A stretch of DNA of 58,119 nt from Calothrix sp. HK-06 (GTDB lineage Bacteria > Cyanobacteriota > Cyanobacteriia > Cyanobacteriales > Nostocaceae), in assembly GCF_001904745.1 (NCBI RefSeq), contig NZ_MRCD01000057.1:1-58119 (forward strand), written 5' to 3'. The notes beneath the pieces were generated by a model. The model made no database searches. It was not told the DNA's origin and saw nothing but the letters and a program-made list of their open reading frames with translations. The position numbers and the translations under genes are program-made. Shown in pieces: positions 34,910-43,269 of the stretch (position 1 is the first letter of the stretch; each line of letters starts with the position of its first letter).

Positions 34910-35923
34910 GTGATTAGAGTTGCAATCAATGGTTTCGGTCGCATTGGACGAAACTTTGCGCGTTGTTGGGTAGGCAGAGAAAACAGCAACATCGAACTTG
35001 TTGCGATTAACGATACGTCTGACCCAAAAACGAATGCACACCTTCTCAGGTATGACACAATGCTTGGGAAATTAAGGGGTGCTGAAATTTCTGCTGATGA
35101 CAACTCAATTATCATCAACGGAAAAACTGTCAAGTGTGTGTCAGACCGCAACCCAGAAAACTTGCCCTGGAAAGAATGGGGAATTGACCTTATTATCGAA
35201 GCGACAGGTGTTTTCACGGCAAAAGAAGGCGCCATGAAGCACGTCAATGCAGGAGCTAAGAAGGTTTTAATTACTGCCCCTGGCAAAAACGAAGATGGTA
35301 CATTTGTAATGGGCGTTAATCATCATGATTACGACCACAATAAGCATCACATTATTAGTAATGCTAGCTGTACCACAAACTGTCTGGCGCCAATAGCAAA
35401 AGTGTTGAACGAGAAATTCGGCATTATCAAAGGCACCATGACAACCACCCACAGTTATACTGGGGACCAACGCTTGCTTGATGCTTCACACCGCGACCTC
35501 AGAAGAGCGCGCGCTGCGGCTATGAATATTGTACCAACTTCAACTGGTGCGGCAAAAGCTGTAGCATTAGTATTGCCAGACTTGAAAGGAAAACTAAATG
35601 GTGTAGCACTACGTGTTCCTACACCCAATGTTTCAATGGTTGACTTTGTAGTTCAAGTCGAAAAGCGTACTATCACTGAGGAAGTGAACGAAGCTCTCAA
35701 ACACGCTTCTGAAAACGATTTAAAAGGTATTCTCGCTTACAGCGACTTACCTTTAGTATCTTCTGACTACCAAGGTACCGATGAATCTTCCATCATTGAC
35801 GCTAACCTCACACTCGTTATGGGTAGCGATATGGTAAAAGTCATGGCTTGGTACGATAACGAGTGGGGTTACAGCCAGCGCGTACTCGACTTAGCAGAAT
35901 TAGTTGCTGCTAAATGGGCTTAA
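34910..35923 (+). CDS. gap2: Glyceraldehyde-3-phosphate dehydrogenase, Gap2 (Calvin-cycle) type
   Basis: 337 residues, GTG start with GAGGG about 8 bases upstream. The N-terminal Rossmann motif [10 protein letters not shown], the cofactor loop [17 protein letters not shown] (Gap2 type, able to use NADPH), catalytic [12 protein letters not shown] (Cys154) and His181 in [10 protein letters not shown], the substrate-binding [10 protein letters not shown], and the C-terminal [12 protein letters not shown] are all present. It reduces 1,3-bisphosphoglycerate in the Calvin cycle and can also run gluconeogenesis. No CP12-like tail is present, as expected for cyanobacterial Gap2. Its stop codon directly abuts that of the convergent thiL, with no spacer. 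Confidence 0.95.
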   Translation: MIRVAINGFGRIGRNFARCWVGRENSNIELVAINDTSDPKTNAHLLRYDTMLGKLRGAEISADDNSIIINGKTVKCVSDRNPENLPWKEWGIDLIIEATGVFTAKEGAMKHVNAGAKKVLITAPGKNEDGTFVMGVNHHDYDHNKHHIISNASCTTNCLAPIAKVLNEKFGIIKGTMTTTHSYTGDQRLLDASHRDLRRARAAAMNIVPTSTGAAKAVALVLPDLKGKLNGVALRVPTPNVSMVDFVVQVEKRTITEEVNEALKHASENDLKGILAYSDLPLVSSDYQGTDESSIIDANLTLVMGSDMVKVMAWYDNEWGYSQRVLDLAELVAAKWA

Positions 35924-36925
35924 TTAAATATTAAAGTGTTGAAATCCCCGGTCAAGTGTAAGAACTTGGTCGGGTATTTCTTTTTTATCGTCATGGACTA
36001 CTACATTCAAGTTAGATGTGATTGTCCCAATTATTGCTGCATTTTTACCAAATTCTTGAACTAATATTTCAGCTTCGACATATGGTAAGCACAGTACTAA
36101 TTCAAAATCTTCACCCCCGTATAATACGTATTCTAAAGTTTGTATAGGTGTAAGCCAATTTTGAAAAACTTTGGGCACGGGTATTTTTTGCCACTCTAAA
36201 ACGGCGCCCACATTACTGGCACGGCAAATTTGTAACACCGCATCCGCGAGTCCGTCACTACTATCCATTCCACTAATTTGGCTAAAGTTAATATCCTTAC
36301 GTATAGGCAGAATATCAAGACGAGGTTGAGGACGTTGGTGAGCTTTTATTAAAGTTTGTTTATCAGCTTCGTTTATATTTTCTGCTATTTCTGGGTGTAG
36401 TAATAACTCTAAACCCGCACGCGAGGCGCCGTGAACACCTGTAACAATAATCGCATCACCGACTCTAGCAGTGTTACGTCGAATAATATTTTGGGGATGT
36501 GCTTGTCCAAATGCAGTAATAGAAATAGTTATAACAGGCGCCCGTACTAAATCACCACCGACTATCGAAGCATTATCATTATATTGTTGTAAGCACTCAG
36601 TCATTCCACAATACAAACGCTCTACCCAATCAACTTCGATATCACCTGGCAAAGCTAAACCAACAGTAATACCTAATGGAGAGGCGCCCATTGCCGCTAA
36701 ATCTGATAAATTAGCAGCAACAGCACGCCAACCAACATCTTCAGGTGATGTAGTAATTTCACTGAAATGAACGTTATCAACTAATACATCAGTTGTAACT
36801 ACTAGAGATTGTTCAGGTTTTGTAATTAATACAGCAGCATCATCGCCGATAACATCTGACGGACAAAACTGCTGTATAACTTTTAAAAGACCTTGCTCAC
36901 CAATATCGCTTACTTTCATTTTCAA
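35924..36925 (-). CDS. thiL: Thiamine-monophosphate kinase
   Basis: 333 residues. ThiL/PurM-like signatures: DVIGDDAAVL near the N-terminus, VVTTDVLVDNVHF, WRAVAANLSDLAAMGASPLG, the ATP-binding SIVGGDLVRAP, VGDAIIVTGVHGASRAGLEL, GMDSSDGLADAVLQICRASN and LYGGEDFELVLCLP. It phosphorylates thiamine monophosphate to thiamine diphosphate. Convergent with gap2: the two stop codons form a single TTAATTAA-like junction with zero spacer and no hairpin, so the transcripts must overlap. A degenerate copy of its 5' end lies at 39688-39865. Confidence 0.93.
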   Translation of the reverse strand: MKMKVSDIGEQGLLKVIQQFCPSDVIGDDAAVLITKPEQSLVVTTDVLVDNVHFSEITTSPEDVGWRAVAANLSDLAAMGASPLGITVGLALPGDIEVDWVERLYCGMTECLQQYNDNASIVGGDLVRAPVITISITAFGQAHPQNIIRRNTARVGDAIIVTGVHGASRAGLELLLHPEIAENINEADKQTLIKAHQRPQPRLDILPIRKDINFSQISGMDSSDGLADAVLQICRASNVGAVLEWQKIPVPKVFQNWLTPIQTLEYVLYGGEDFELVLCLPYVEAEILVQEFGKNAAIIGTITSNLNVVVHDDKKEIPDQVLTLDRGFQHFNI

Positions 36926-37010
36926 CTTATAATGAAATTAATAAAATTTAGCTGTCTTACCAAATATTGACAAAAGTTTAACAAAATAAAGTTGTTATGA
37001 TCAGAAAGTA

Positions 37011-37116
37011 ATGAAAGTTAGAGAAATTATACAAGTTTTAGAAGAAGATGGGTGGTATCAAGTACGTGTACGTGGAAGCCATAGGCAGTATTTATAAACA
37101 AGCTGGATTAAAGTGA
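37011..37116 (+). pseudogene. hicA: HicA-type toxin, internally deleted
   Basis: Starts MKVREIIQVLEEDGWYQVRV, RGSHRQYL, then stops at 37097. This is the N-terminal half of HicA (YcfA), including the GSHRQ motif with the catalytic His. In the next frame the sequence resumes YKQAGLK and a stop (37093-37116), which is the family's C-terminal end. About 25 codons between them (the usual GRVTIPxH...LxxGTLxxI region) are missing and the junction is out of frame. HicA is an mRNA interferase; this copy cannot fold normally. It ends 1 base before the hicB ATG. Confidence 0.85.
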
Positions 37117-37117
37117 A

Positions 37118-37471
37118 ATGAACAAGAAACTGCAATACATGGTCATAACTCACATCTTGCAGCATTCTCAATAAGCTTAAAGAAACCGGGCTTCTGTACG
37201 AAAAATCAACGTTTTATAGCAAAGTTTTTGTCAAGAAGCCCGGTTTCTAGGCAGGCGTGCAAGATGTGAGATAATTGAAAAAGGCGAAACAAGTTACGGT
37301 GCTTATGTTCCAGACTTACCAGGTTGCGTAGCTGTTAGCGAAACAAGGGAAGAAGTTCTAGAACTGATTAAAGAGGCAATCGAATTCCATTTAGAAGGAT
37401 TACAAGAAGACGGTCAACCAATTCCCGAACCATCTTCCACTGGCGAGTTTGTAGAGGTACAAGCAGCGTAG
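37118..37471 (+). pseudogene. hicB: HicB-type antitoxin interrupted by a MITE
   Basis: ATG at 37118 encodes MNKKLQYMVI, then the frame enters a 122-bp inserted element with stop codons, and resumes as IEKGETSYGAYVPDLPGCVA, VSETREEVLELIKEAIEFHL, EGLQEDGQPIPEP and ends EVQAA. Removing the element plus one ATAA target copy (126 bases) gives an uninterrupted HicB of about 75 residues with the full partial-RNase-H fold signature. HicB normally neutralises HicA and represses the operon. With hicA also broken, the pair is dead. Confidence 0.9.
37149..37270. mobile_element. 122-bp MITE with 13-bp terminal inverted repeats
   Basis: The ends CTCACATCTTGCA (37149-37161) and TGCAAGATGTGAG (37258-37270) are perfect inverted repeats. 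ATAA flanks both sides (37145-37148 and 37271-37274) as a 4-bp target duplication. The interior carries the pair AGAAACCGGGCTTCT and AGAAGCCCGGTTTCT around an AT-rich loop, that is, the dispersed hairpin family of this genome. It has no coding capacity, so it would move with a transposase in trans. Confidence 0.9.
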
Positions 37472-37489
37472 CTTTATTATAAGTTGTAC

Positions 37490-38809
37490 CTAAATTTTCT
37501 TAATTTTCAAACTTTGTAAATAAGCTTGAGGGTTATTGGGGTCAAATTTAATACCATCAAAGAAAGTTTCGATACCACGAGAAGAAGTTTTGGGAATGTC
37601 AGCATCGGCAACACCTAAAGATTTAGCAACTTCTCGCCATAAATCTTCTCGGTTACATGCTGACACAATTTTTTTGACATCGGTATTTGCTGGAATTTTA
37701 CCCCAACGAATATTCTCAGTCAGAAACCAGGTATCATGACTTTTGAATGGGAAGGAGATAGAAGTTCCTTCACTCGACCAAAATTTAATTGCTAAAGATG
37801 GATTTTCTACGACACGACCATCACCATAGTCAAATTTACCTTTAACTCGCCCTTCAATGTCAGATATCGAAGCGTTGACATAATTTTTTTCTGCCAAAAT
37901 TCTACATAACTCATCTTTATTTTCTGACTTATCGCACCATTGTTGAGCTTCCATAATACCAGCAAGTACGGCTTTTACCGCTTCTGGATTTTTGTCTACC
38001 CAATCTGCTCGCATTGTAAAAACTTTTTCAGGGTGATTTTTCCAAATTTCTCCAGAAGTCACCGCAGTAAAACCAATTTTTTGATTAACAATGCGCGCGT
38101 TCCAAGGGTCAGTCGCACAAAAAATATCCATAGTACCTTGTTTCATGCTGCTGACAACTTGGGAGGGAGGAATCACAACAATAGAAGCATCATCTTCTAC
38201 ATTAATCCCCCCAGCAGCTAACCAATAACGTAACCACAAATCGATAGAACTGCTAGGAAATGTAATCGCGCATTTAATTTCGCTGCCTTTACTTTTAGCT
38301 TGAGCAAAAACATTTCTTAATGGTGAGCTATCTAAATTAACTCCAAGTTTTTGATATTGATTAACAACAGAGATTGCCACACCATGAGTATTCATTCGTG
38401 CTAAGATATACATAGGAATTTTTTGGTTTCCTTTGGTAATCTTACCTTCAGAAATTAGTTCAGGAATTGGACTTTGGAAATGTCCACCATCAATGCCACC
38501 ACCACCAGAGCCAATTTCAATATTATCTCGTAATGCAGACCAAGAAGCTTGCTTGGCAACTTCAACATTTTTGGCGCCGTGTTTCGCAAAAAAGCCTTTC
38601 TCTTTTGCTATTATCAAAGGCGCACTATCTACTACAGGTAAAAATCCTAATTTAATACTTGTGCTTGACCCACTTGAGCTTTTAGGAGTAGTAGCAGTTG
38701 TGCTACCAGTTTGATTATTAGTACATCCATGTAGCGCTAAACTCGTTAAAGTACTAGCAGTTGCCGTTAACAAAAACTGGCGCCGAGACAAGTTACCATG
38801 TAGACGCAT
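37490..38809 (-). CDS. NrtA/CmpA-family ABC transporter substrate-binding lipoprotein
   Basis: 439 residues from MRLHGNLSRRQFLLTATA, chosen because GGAG lies 7 bases upstream. A twin-arginine signal (SRRQFLLTA) combined with a lipobox (LALHGC) predicts a folded export substrate anchored to the membrane. The mature part matches nitrate/bicarbonate/taurine-type binding proteins: IKLGFLPVVDSAPLIIAKEK, GFFAKHG, GGGGIDGGHFQSPIPELI, PSSSIDLWLRYWLAAGGI, MDIFCATDPWNARIV and the C-terminal RWGKIPAN. Related proteins bind nitrate/nitrite (NrtA) or bicarbonate (CmpA); I cannot decide between these. No permease or ATPase gene is in the window, so it is an orphan. A c-di-AMP riboswitch lies about 310 bases upstream in the same direction. 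Confidence 0.83.
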   Translation of the reverse strand: MRLHGNLSRRQFLLTATASTLTSLALHGCTNNQTGSTTATTPKSSSGSSTSIKLGFLPVVDSAPLIIAKEKGFFAKHGAKNVEVAKQASWSALRDNIEIGSGGGGIDGGHFQSPIPELISEGKITKGNQKIPMYILARMNTHGVAISVVNQYQKLGVNLDSSPLRNVFAQAKSKGSEIKCAITFPSSSIDLWLRYWLAAGGINVEDDASIVVIPPSQVVSSMKQGTMDIFCATDPWNARIVNQKIGFTAVTSGEIWKNHPEKVFTMRADWVDKNPEAVKAVLAGIMEAQQWCDKSENKDELCRILAEKNYVNASISDIEGRVKGKFDYGDGRVVENPSLAIKFWSSEGTSISFPFKSHDTWFLTENIRWGKIPANTDVKKIVSACNREDLWREVAKSLGVADADIPKTSSRGIETFFDGIKFDPNNPQAYLQSLKIKKI

Positions 38810-38842
38810 AAAATCTCCATTCTTCATAGCAAATATTTGACA

Positions 38843-38873
38843 ATGTAGAGACGTAACATGTTACGTCTCCACA
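38843..38873. repeat. GTAGAGACGTAAC/GTTACGTCTCCAC dispersed hairpin
   Basis: GTAGAGACGTAACATGTTACGTCTCCAC lies in the leader between the riboswitch and the binding-protein gene; a second hairpin AAATCCTC-tct-GAGGATTT lies at about 38930-38948. Either could serve as part of the riboswitch expression platform, but the first is a member of a dispersed repeat family. Confidence 0.5.
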
Positions 38874-39119
38874 GTAAACGTAGGGTGGGCATTGCCTACC
38901 ATACAGATAAATTTTCTACACAAATATTTAAATCCTCTCTGAGGATTTTTAAACTAACACAATAAAAGTAGCGGAAATAGATTTAACTTCTAAATTAATT
39001 CCATAAAATGCATACAATAACCTTAGTGTTAATTGCTAGTACTTAATTATCAAACAGTAAAAGCTAGGAACACTGAATAACTAAAAACAAATGCATTCTT
39101 AATTGTTCAATTTCCTCTC

Positions 39120-39216
39120 AAAGCTGACGAAGTTAGCTGACGGGCTAGAGTTGAGAGATACTCTCCTATAATAGGTTCGCCCCAATTTAAGGTTCCTCCG
39201 CTCCTTTCCTCGCTTT
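39120..39216 (-). ncRNA. c-di-AMP (ydaO/yuaA) riboswitch
   Basis: Read on the minus strand: AAAGC (39216-39212) pairs with GCTTT (39124-39120) as P1. Between them the ydaO consensus appears in order: GGAGCGGAGGAACC, then TTGGGGCGAACC, a CCTATTATAGG hairpin, an AGAGTATCTCT hairpin, and AGCCCGTCAGCTAACTTCGT before the closing stem. The GGAGCGGxGGAACC, GGGGxGAA and CCGUCAGCUAAC blocks are those of the c-di-AMP riboswitch of Bacillus ydaO and its cyanobacterial relatives. The only downstream gene on this strand is the NrtA/CmpA-type binding protein. The class is known as an OFF switch; the platform is not resolved here. Confidence 0.85.
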
Positions 39217-39524
39217 AATTACTTTCTTTTAGTTAAGTAATCTGTGCAAAGTTCTGGATTAAGCTGACTGTTATTGCAAATAAATTTAACATTGCTGCCC
39301 CCTGCTCGGCAACAGATGAATCCTAAGTAATTGGTTATACTTATAGTAAATTATTTTTATGAATCATAAATTTGTTCAGATTGCCGACGCTGCTTTGTTG
39401 GGAATCTGATTTTTCAATGACGAACGCAAATTGTAAAATGTATTTTGTAGAGACATGTTCACGTTCATGTAGTGTTCCGCAGGAAACTGTCCCGAAGAGA
39501 ATATATCATGTCTCTACATTATTA

Positions 39525-39660
39525 ATTATGCTCCTCAATTTTATCACCAGCTTTTAGTTGGTCTAAAACTTCTTTGCCAGTTCAAATGGAAAGAAGAAAA
39601 TTTGCGACGAACCACCATTTATATCGCGTTCCGCCATGCTAATGCTAAGGCGCCAAACGA
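39525..39660 (-). pseudogene. Degenerate 3' fragment of the TLP40-like cyclophilin gene
   Basis: Blocks on the plus strand match the 3' end of the intact gene at 46442-47539 in order: TCTCTACATTATTAATTATG (also 46428-46447), TCAATTTTATCACCAGCTTT, GTCTAAAACTTC, then TTCAAAT followed by GGAAAGAAGAAAATTTGCGA, CGAACCACCATT, ATCGCG and AAGGCGCCAAACGA. Segments in between are deleted. The copy includes the hairpin repeat downstream of the real gene, so it came from DNA, not processed RNA. Confidence 0.85.
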
Positions 39661-39687
39661 TATATTAATACAAAATTACTACTATAG

Positions 39688-39865
39688 TGTTCATTGCAGC
39701 TAAATCTAATAAATTCGTAGATGATGTAGTAATTTTACTGAAAGGTATATTATCAATTAATACATCATTTGTTACTATTCTCATACTTATCAGGTTCCGC
39801 TATTATTACTGCCGAAGCATCACCGATAATATCCGACAGCAATCATTAAAAAGTTTTTTGTTAAC
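39688..39865 (-). pseudogene. Degenerate 5' fragment of thiL
   Basis: Plus-strand blocks match the 5' part of thiL (about 36685-36895) at roughly three identical bases in four: CATTGCAGCTAAATCTAATA against CATTGCCGCTAAATCTGATA, GATGTAGTAATTTTACTGAA against GATGTAGTAATTTCACTGAA, TTATCAATTAATACATCA against TTATCAACTAATACATCA, and GCATCACCGATAATATCCGA against GCATCATCGCCGATAACATC. About 40 bases are deleted inside. It is non-functional and adjoins the cyclophilin fragment. Confidence 0.82.
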
Positions 39866-39988
39866 TAACAGCAGGCTATTGTATATTAAAACGTTATAAT
39901 TAACGTTATAGTAAGCAAAATAAACTCACGCGCTACAGGCGCATTCATATGTAAAAATATTTTACAAGTCTCAAGTAGACTTTCAACT

Positions 39989-40753
39989 ATGGAGCAGTCT
40001 AGCCTATTTTTGATAGCTGACGAACAGCCCATTTCACTTGGGCAAGCATTAAGATACTTAGAGTCTTCGGGGAAACTAGAGTCTGTCCTCTGGGAAATTA
40101 TGCGTCAGCATATATTAGAACAGGAACTAGAAACTTTAGAAGATATTGAAATTAGTTCTGATTTAATTGAACAAGTGGTAATTGATTTTCGATTAAATAA
40201 TCAGCTTACTGACTCTGCAAGTTTTCAAACATGGTTAGCTCAGTCAGGCTTAGATTATCCGACTTTTCGCAAACAAATAAGTTCGGGTCTGAAGTTAGAA
40301 AATCTAAAAGCCCAAGTTACTGAGTCAAATATTCAGGAATATTTTATTGAACGCAAGCTCTTTTTAGACCAAGTAGTGCTGTCGCGCTTAGTCGTGGAAG
40401 AGCAATCACTTGCAGAAGAATTAAAAAGTCAAATTATTGAAGACGGGGCTATATTTGAGCAGCTAGCCCAAGAACATTCTGTAGCAGAAGACCGGGTTTT
40501 TAATGGCATGATGGGAGCAATTAGTAAAGGCACATTGCCAGATGTACTTAGGGCTGAAATTGATTTGGCAAATCCGGGAGAGTTGATTGGTCCACTCGAA
40601 GTTGACAAGCTCTGGTATTTAGTGCGGGTTGAAAAATTACTACCAGCTTCATTAGACGAACAGTTAAAGCAACAACTAGAATCGGAGCTTTTCGAGCAAT
40701 GGCTAGAAGAGAAAATTCAAAATACTAATGTCCAACTTCAGGTGAAGTTCTAG
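39989..40753 (+). CDS. Parvulin-type (PpiC) peptidyl-prolyl isomerase of a type I secretion cluster
   Basis: 254 residues, no signal peptide. An N-terminal SurA-like helical region (residues 15-115) is followed by a rotamase domain (about 120-225: LFLDQVVLSRLVVEEQSLAE, DGAIFEQLAQEHSVAED, GMMGAISKGTLPDVL, ANPGELIGPLEVDKLWYLVR) and a charged C-terminal helix. This cytoplasmic or peripheral PpiC type commonly precedes cyanobacterial C39-type ABC exporters and HlyD adaptors. Here the exporter starts only 9 bases after its stop, so they are one operon. Likely job: keeping the exported protein unfolded or isomerised for the exporter. Function by family and context. Confidence 0.85.
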   Translation: MEQSSLFLIADEQPISLGQALRYLESSGKLESVLWEIMRQHILEQELETLEDIEISSDLIEQVVIDFRLNNQLTDSASFQTWLAQSGLDYPTFRKQISSGLKLENLKAQVTESNIQEYFIERKLFLDQVVLSRLVVEEQSLAEELKSQIIEDGAIFEQLAQEHSVAEDRVFNGMMGAISKGTLPDVLRAEIDLANPGELIGPLEVDKLWYLVRVEKLLPASLDEQLKQQLESELFEQWLEEKIQNTNVQLQVKF

Positions 40754-40762
40754 GGATTAATC

Positions 40763-43267
40763 ATGAACTTAGAATGGGATAAAAAGCCTTTTTGCTTGCT
40801 AGCTCCTGAGCAGCAAATTCGATTAAGAAATCAAGCAGAAACTAGTTTTTATCAGACAGGGAAGATAATTTGGTCTACAAATGAACCTGGAAGCCAATTT
40901 TTAATTATTTCTGGAAATGTACGTCTGAGAGAGGATGGAAAAAGTAAGTCATTAGCAACTTTAAAACCAGGAGATTGGTTTGGGGATTTACTAGAGCTTT
41001 CTGGGCATTTTAAAGCTGTAGCATCGTCCGAAGTGGAGGTGGTGCAGTGGGATGCAGCACTATGGAACCAAACTTCCTTGTTAGAAGTAAATAACTTTTG
41101 GCTGCAATTACGCGCGCGCTATCAGCCAATAGAAGCTAGTCTTCCTCAACCAGTAAGGGGTTATCCATTTATCTTAAGTCCCAACACTGCCGCTGCTTGC
41201 TTAACAATGGCATCTCAATATCTACAAAATCCTATCTCATTAGAGTTAGTACAGCGTCAACTGAGGGGACAGCACCCTAACGATGTAATGGAAGCGGGTG
41301 AAAAACTGGGACTGCAACTGCGACAGCTACAAGTTTCCTGGAATGATTTGCGCGCGTTAACTTTTCCTGCTTTGCTATGGCGTCTGGAAGAATGGATTGT
41401 TATGTATGGCGTTAAGGGTAATCGCGTAATCATTGCCAATCCTACCAACCTTAGTCAAACTTGCGAAAGCATTCCCCAGAAAATGATTGAGGAAAATTGG
41501 GATGGACGAGTTTGGCAAGTAGAACCAATTCAAAAGCAGGAGAAATTCAACCTGAGTTGGTTTGTACCTGCAATTTGGCGCCATCGTAGGTTGTTAGGAG
41601 AAGTATTATTACTATCGTTTGCGCTGCAATTGTTAGGGTTAGCGACACCAATTATTACTCAGTACATTATTGACAAAGTAATGGTATTTGGTAGCCGTAA
41701 CGCTTTAGATGTAATGGCAATAGCTCTTTTGGGTGTTGCAATTATTGAAGCAATTCTAGGTATCCTACGGCTATTTATTTTTACTCACACTGCTAACCGT
41801 CTCGATTTAAGTTTATCGTCTCAATTGTTTCGCCAACTAATGCGTTTACCCTTAAATTATTTTGAGTCACGTAGAGTTGGCGATACTGTTGCTAGAGCGC
41901 AGGAACTCGAAAATATTCGTCAATTTCTCACGGGTACAGCTTTAACTGTCATTCTTGACAGCATTTTCTCGGTAGTGTATCTAGCATTAATGTTTTTTTA
42001 CAGTTTCACCCTGACTTTGGTTGCTCTAGCAGTAATTCCGTTATTTGCTGGTTTAAATTTCATAGCCACACCGATTTTACGTTATTGGTTGAATGAAACT
42101 TTTAATCGCGGCGCCGATAATCAATCATTTTTAGTAGAGACAGTAACAGGGATTCATGCTGTAAAAGCTCATGCGGCAGAACGTAAATCTCGCCGACGTT
42201 GGGAAGGCTTATTCGCGCGTTACATTCGCACCAGCTTTAAAGCTTCGACTACTTCTAATATAGGCGGTAATATCGGCGACTTTTTGACTAATTTTTCCTA
42301 CTTAATTATTCTTTGGTTTGGAGCGGGGTTGGTTATCGAACAAAAGCTGACAATTGGCGCCTTAGTTGCTTTTCAAATGCTAGCTTCTAAAGTGACAGAC
42401 CCTCTGCTACGTTTAGTACAACTTTGGCAGGAATTTCAGCAAGTTTTACTATCTGTAGATCGACTGGGAGATATTCTCAACACGGCGCCGGAAGCGGAAC
42501 CAGGTTCTGGTGTTGTTTTACCACCACTGCACGGTCAGGTAACTTTTGAGAAAGTATTTTTTCGCTACCACAATGACCAAGAAGAACCTGTTCTCAAAGG
42601 CATTTCTTTTACTGTTCAACCTGGGATGTTTGTAGGAATTGTCGGACGTAGTGGCTCTGGTAAAAGTACCCTTTCAAAGCTTTTACAACGACTTTATCAG
42701 CCAGAATCAGGCTGTATAATTATAGATGATTTTGATATTAAAAACGCTGATATAGGTTCTTTGCGACAACAAATAAGCGTTGTTTTACAAGACGATTTCC
42801 TCTTCGATAGTACCATCTCGGAAAATATCACTTTAAGCGACCCAGATATTACAACCGAACAAATAATAAAAGCAGCACGACTGGCAGCAGCTCATAATTT
42901 TATCACCGAAATGCCCAAAGGCTATGAAACTAGCATTGGTGAACGGGGAATTGCATTATCTGGAGGACAGCGACAACGCATTGCTTTATCGCGCTTATTC
43001 CTCTCTCAAGCTCCAATTTTAATCTTAGACGAAGCGACAAGTAGCTTGGATAGTGAGACAGAACAAAAAGTGTTGCAAAACTTACAGGAAGTAAAAGGCG
43101 CGCGTACAGTATTTATGATAGCCCACCGATTTGCACCGTTGAAACGAGCCGACTTGATATTAGTACTAGAAAAAGGCGAAATTGTGGAACGAGGAACCCA
43201 TGATGAGTTGCTGGAAAAAAGAGGTATGTACTTTGCTCTGTATCAAAGACAACTTGCCAGTGTGTAA
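40763..43267 (+). CDS. Type I secretion ABC exporter with cyclic-nucleotide-type and C39-like domains
   Basis: 834 residues. Order: an N-terminal cNMP-binding-like domain (about 20-120: FYQTGKIIWSTNEPGSQFLI, LKPGDWFGDLLELSG); a C39 peptidase-like domain (about 130-250) in which the catalytic Cys position reads SPNTAAACLTMASQYL instead of DCGxAC and the His position reads EEWIVMYGV, so it is probably a non-cleaving, HlyB-like substrate-docking domain; a six-helix membrane domain (about 270-550); and an ATPase domain with Walker A GRSGSGKST (near 628), VLQDDFLF, signature LSGGQRQR (near 732), Walker B ILILDEATSSLD and an H-loop His. It should export a protein with an uncleaved signal, probably the product of the next gene. 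Confidence 0.9.
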   Translation: MNLEWDKKPFCLLAPEQQIRLRNQAETSFYQTGKIIWSTNEPGSQFLIISGNVRLREDGKSKSLATLKPGDWFGDLLELSGHFKAVASSEVEVVQWDAALWNQTSLLEVNNFWLQLRARYQPIEASLPQPVRGYPFILSPNTAAACLTMASQYLQNPISLELVQRQLRGQHPNDVMEAGEKLGLQLRQLQVSWNDLRALTFPALLWRLEEWIVMYGVKGNRVIIANPTNLSQTCESIPQKMIEENWDGRVWQVEPIQKQEKFNLSWFVPAIWRHRRLLGEVLLLSFALQLLGLATPIITQYIIDKVMVFGSRNALDVMAIALLGVAIIEAILGILRLFIFTHTANRLDLSLSSQLFRQLMRLPLNYFESRRVGDTVARAQELENIRQFLTGTALTVILDSIFSVVYLALMFFYSFTLTLVALAVIPLFAGLNFIATPILRYWLNETFNRGADNQSFLVETVTGIHAVKAHAAERKSRRRWEGLFARYIRTSFKASTTSNIGGNIGDFLTNFSYLIILWFGAGLVIEQKLTIGALVAFQMLASKVTDPLLRLVQLWQEFQQVLLSVDRLGDILNTAPEAEPGSGVVLPPLHGQVTFEKVFFRYHNDQEEPVLKGISFTVQPGMFVGIVGRSGSGKSTLSKLLQRLYQPESGCIIIDDFDIKNADIGSLRQQISVVLQDDFLFDSTISENITLSDPDITTEQIIKAARLAAAHNFITEMPKGYETSIGERGIALSGGQRQRIALSRLFLSQAPILILDEATSSLDSETEQKVLQNLQEVKGARTVFMIAHRFAPLKRADLILVLEKGEIVERGTHDELLEKRGMYFALYQRQLASV

Positions 43268-43269
43268 AC

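Noticed and set aside
34831-35470. Minus-strand ORFs opposite gap2
   Set aside because: They are antisense to a fully conserved GAPDH gene and show no protein features.
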